Assembly: GCA_937890735.1 (NCBI GenBank) | Contig: CALACZ010000079.1 | Location: 1 to 6,510 of the forward strand | Source: an uncultured Bacillota bacterium | Lineage (GTDB): Bacteria; Bacillota; Clostridia; Oscillospirales; Oscillospiraceae | DNA: 6,510 nucleotides | Direction: 5' to 3' | Shown: positions 6,328 to 6,510 of the stretch, piece by piece | Numbering within the stretch: position 1 is the stretch's first letter | Layout of the letters: each line of letters opens with the position of its first letter | Program-made: the position numbers and the translations under genes | The notes under the pieces: generated by a model | Database searches by the model: none | What the model saw: only the letters and a program-made list of their open reading frames with translations | What the model was told of the DNA's origin: nothing

Positions 6328-6510
6328 TTATCTGACCCACCGACCCGTACTGCCGCACGGCAGCACCAAGCCGGAATCGCGCACGGGAAGCCCCAGCTCG
6401 CCGCATTCGGTGCCGCCGCCGTGCTTCTTGGTGATAAGCGTATCGAGAATGTAGCCCAGCACCGAGGGTGCAAGCCCCGTGGTGTAGGAATTGATGATGA
6501 CAAACAGCGG
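6328..6510 (-). CDS. C-terminal 60 codons of an unidentified protein, 5' end outside window
   Basis: An open frame enters from the right edge and ends in TAA at 6330-6328, directly before the ecfA1 ATG. The visible 60 residues begin PLFVIINSYTTGLAP, followed by LGYILDTL and a Gly-rich, charged stretch (about 28-40). They end with LPVRDSGLVLPCG and a short basic tail. The first third is moderately hydrophobic but contains polar residues and is not a clear membrane helix. I do not recognise the family. The VRDSG segment recalls the C-terminal ends of some LacI-type effector domains, but this is too weak to name it. The usual Firmicutes neighbour before ecfA1, rplQ (ribosomal protein L17), does not look like this. 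The codon use matches the neighbours, and the zero spacing to ecfA1 argues that this is a real coding end. Confidence 0.65.
   Translation of the reverse strand, partial: PLFVIINSYTTGLAPSVLGYILDTLITKKHGGGTECGELGLPVRDSGLVLPCGSTGRWVR

Noticed and set aside
6350..6363. Short palindrome CTGCCGCACGGCAG just before ecfA1
   Set aside because: It is inside the coding end of the upstream gene, has a 2-nt loop and no T-run, and is readily expected by chance in GC-rich sequence.
1..6510. Mobile elements, CRISPR arrays, tRNA or rRNA genes, riboswitches
   Set aside because: No repeat-spacer pattern, transposase, terminal repeats or recognisable structured RNA is visible, and gaps between genes are at most 98 nt.

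Overview
The window is about 6.5 kb of GC-rich bacterial chromosome. All supported genes lie on the minus strand, so transcription runs from high to low coordinates. The gene content suggests a GC-rich member of the Clostridia, plausibly Oscillospiraceae: a group II ECF transporter core in the Firmicutes order ecfA1-ecfA2-ecfT-truA, a ClpE-type unfoldase with an N-terminal zinc finger, and a membrane-anchored beta-propeller protein resembling DUF5711. The taxon is inferred from gene order and protein style, not from a marker gene.

Layout in the direction of transcription: (1) the last 60 codons of an unrecognised gene (6510-6328), whose stop codon touches the next start; (2) ecfA1 (6327-5446) and ecfA2 (5416-4547, TTG start), the two ATPases of the energy-coupling module; (3) ecfT (4554-3751), its transmembrane scaffold; (4) truA (3727-2963), tRNA pseudouridine synthase; (5) a membrane-anchored propeller protein (2973-1810). 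Spacings are 0 to 29 nt, with two short overlaps, so these genes very probably form one operon with translational coupling. (6) After a 98-nt gap holding a GC-rich inverted repeat and a good extended -10 promoter, clpE starts at 1711 and runs off the left edge after 570 codons, in the second AAA+ domain.

EcfA1, EcfA2 and EcfT form the ATP-driven module that serves separately encoded S components for vitamin and micronutrient uptake. No S component is present here, as expected for a shared group II module. TruA modifies the tRNA anticodon arm and has no known mechanistic link to transport. ClpE is a protein-quality-control unfoldase and appears to be transcribed separately.

There is no RNA gene, CRISPR array, insertion sequence or phage gene. 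Most of the window is ordinary housekeeping sequence. The points most worth a second look are the propeller protein coupled to truA, the clpE promoter whose -35 region lies inside a perfect inverted repeat, and the unidentified gene entering from the right. I see no convincing evidence for a previously undescribed system.
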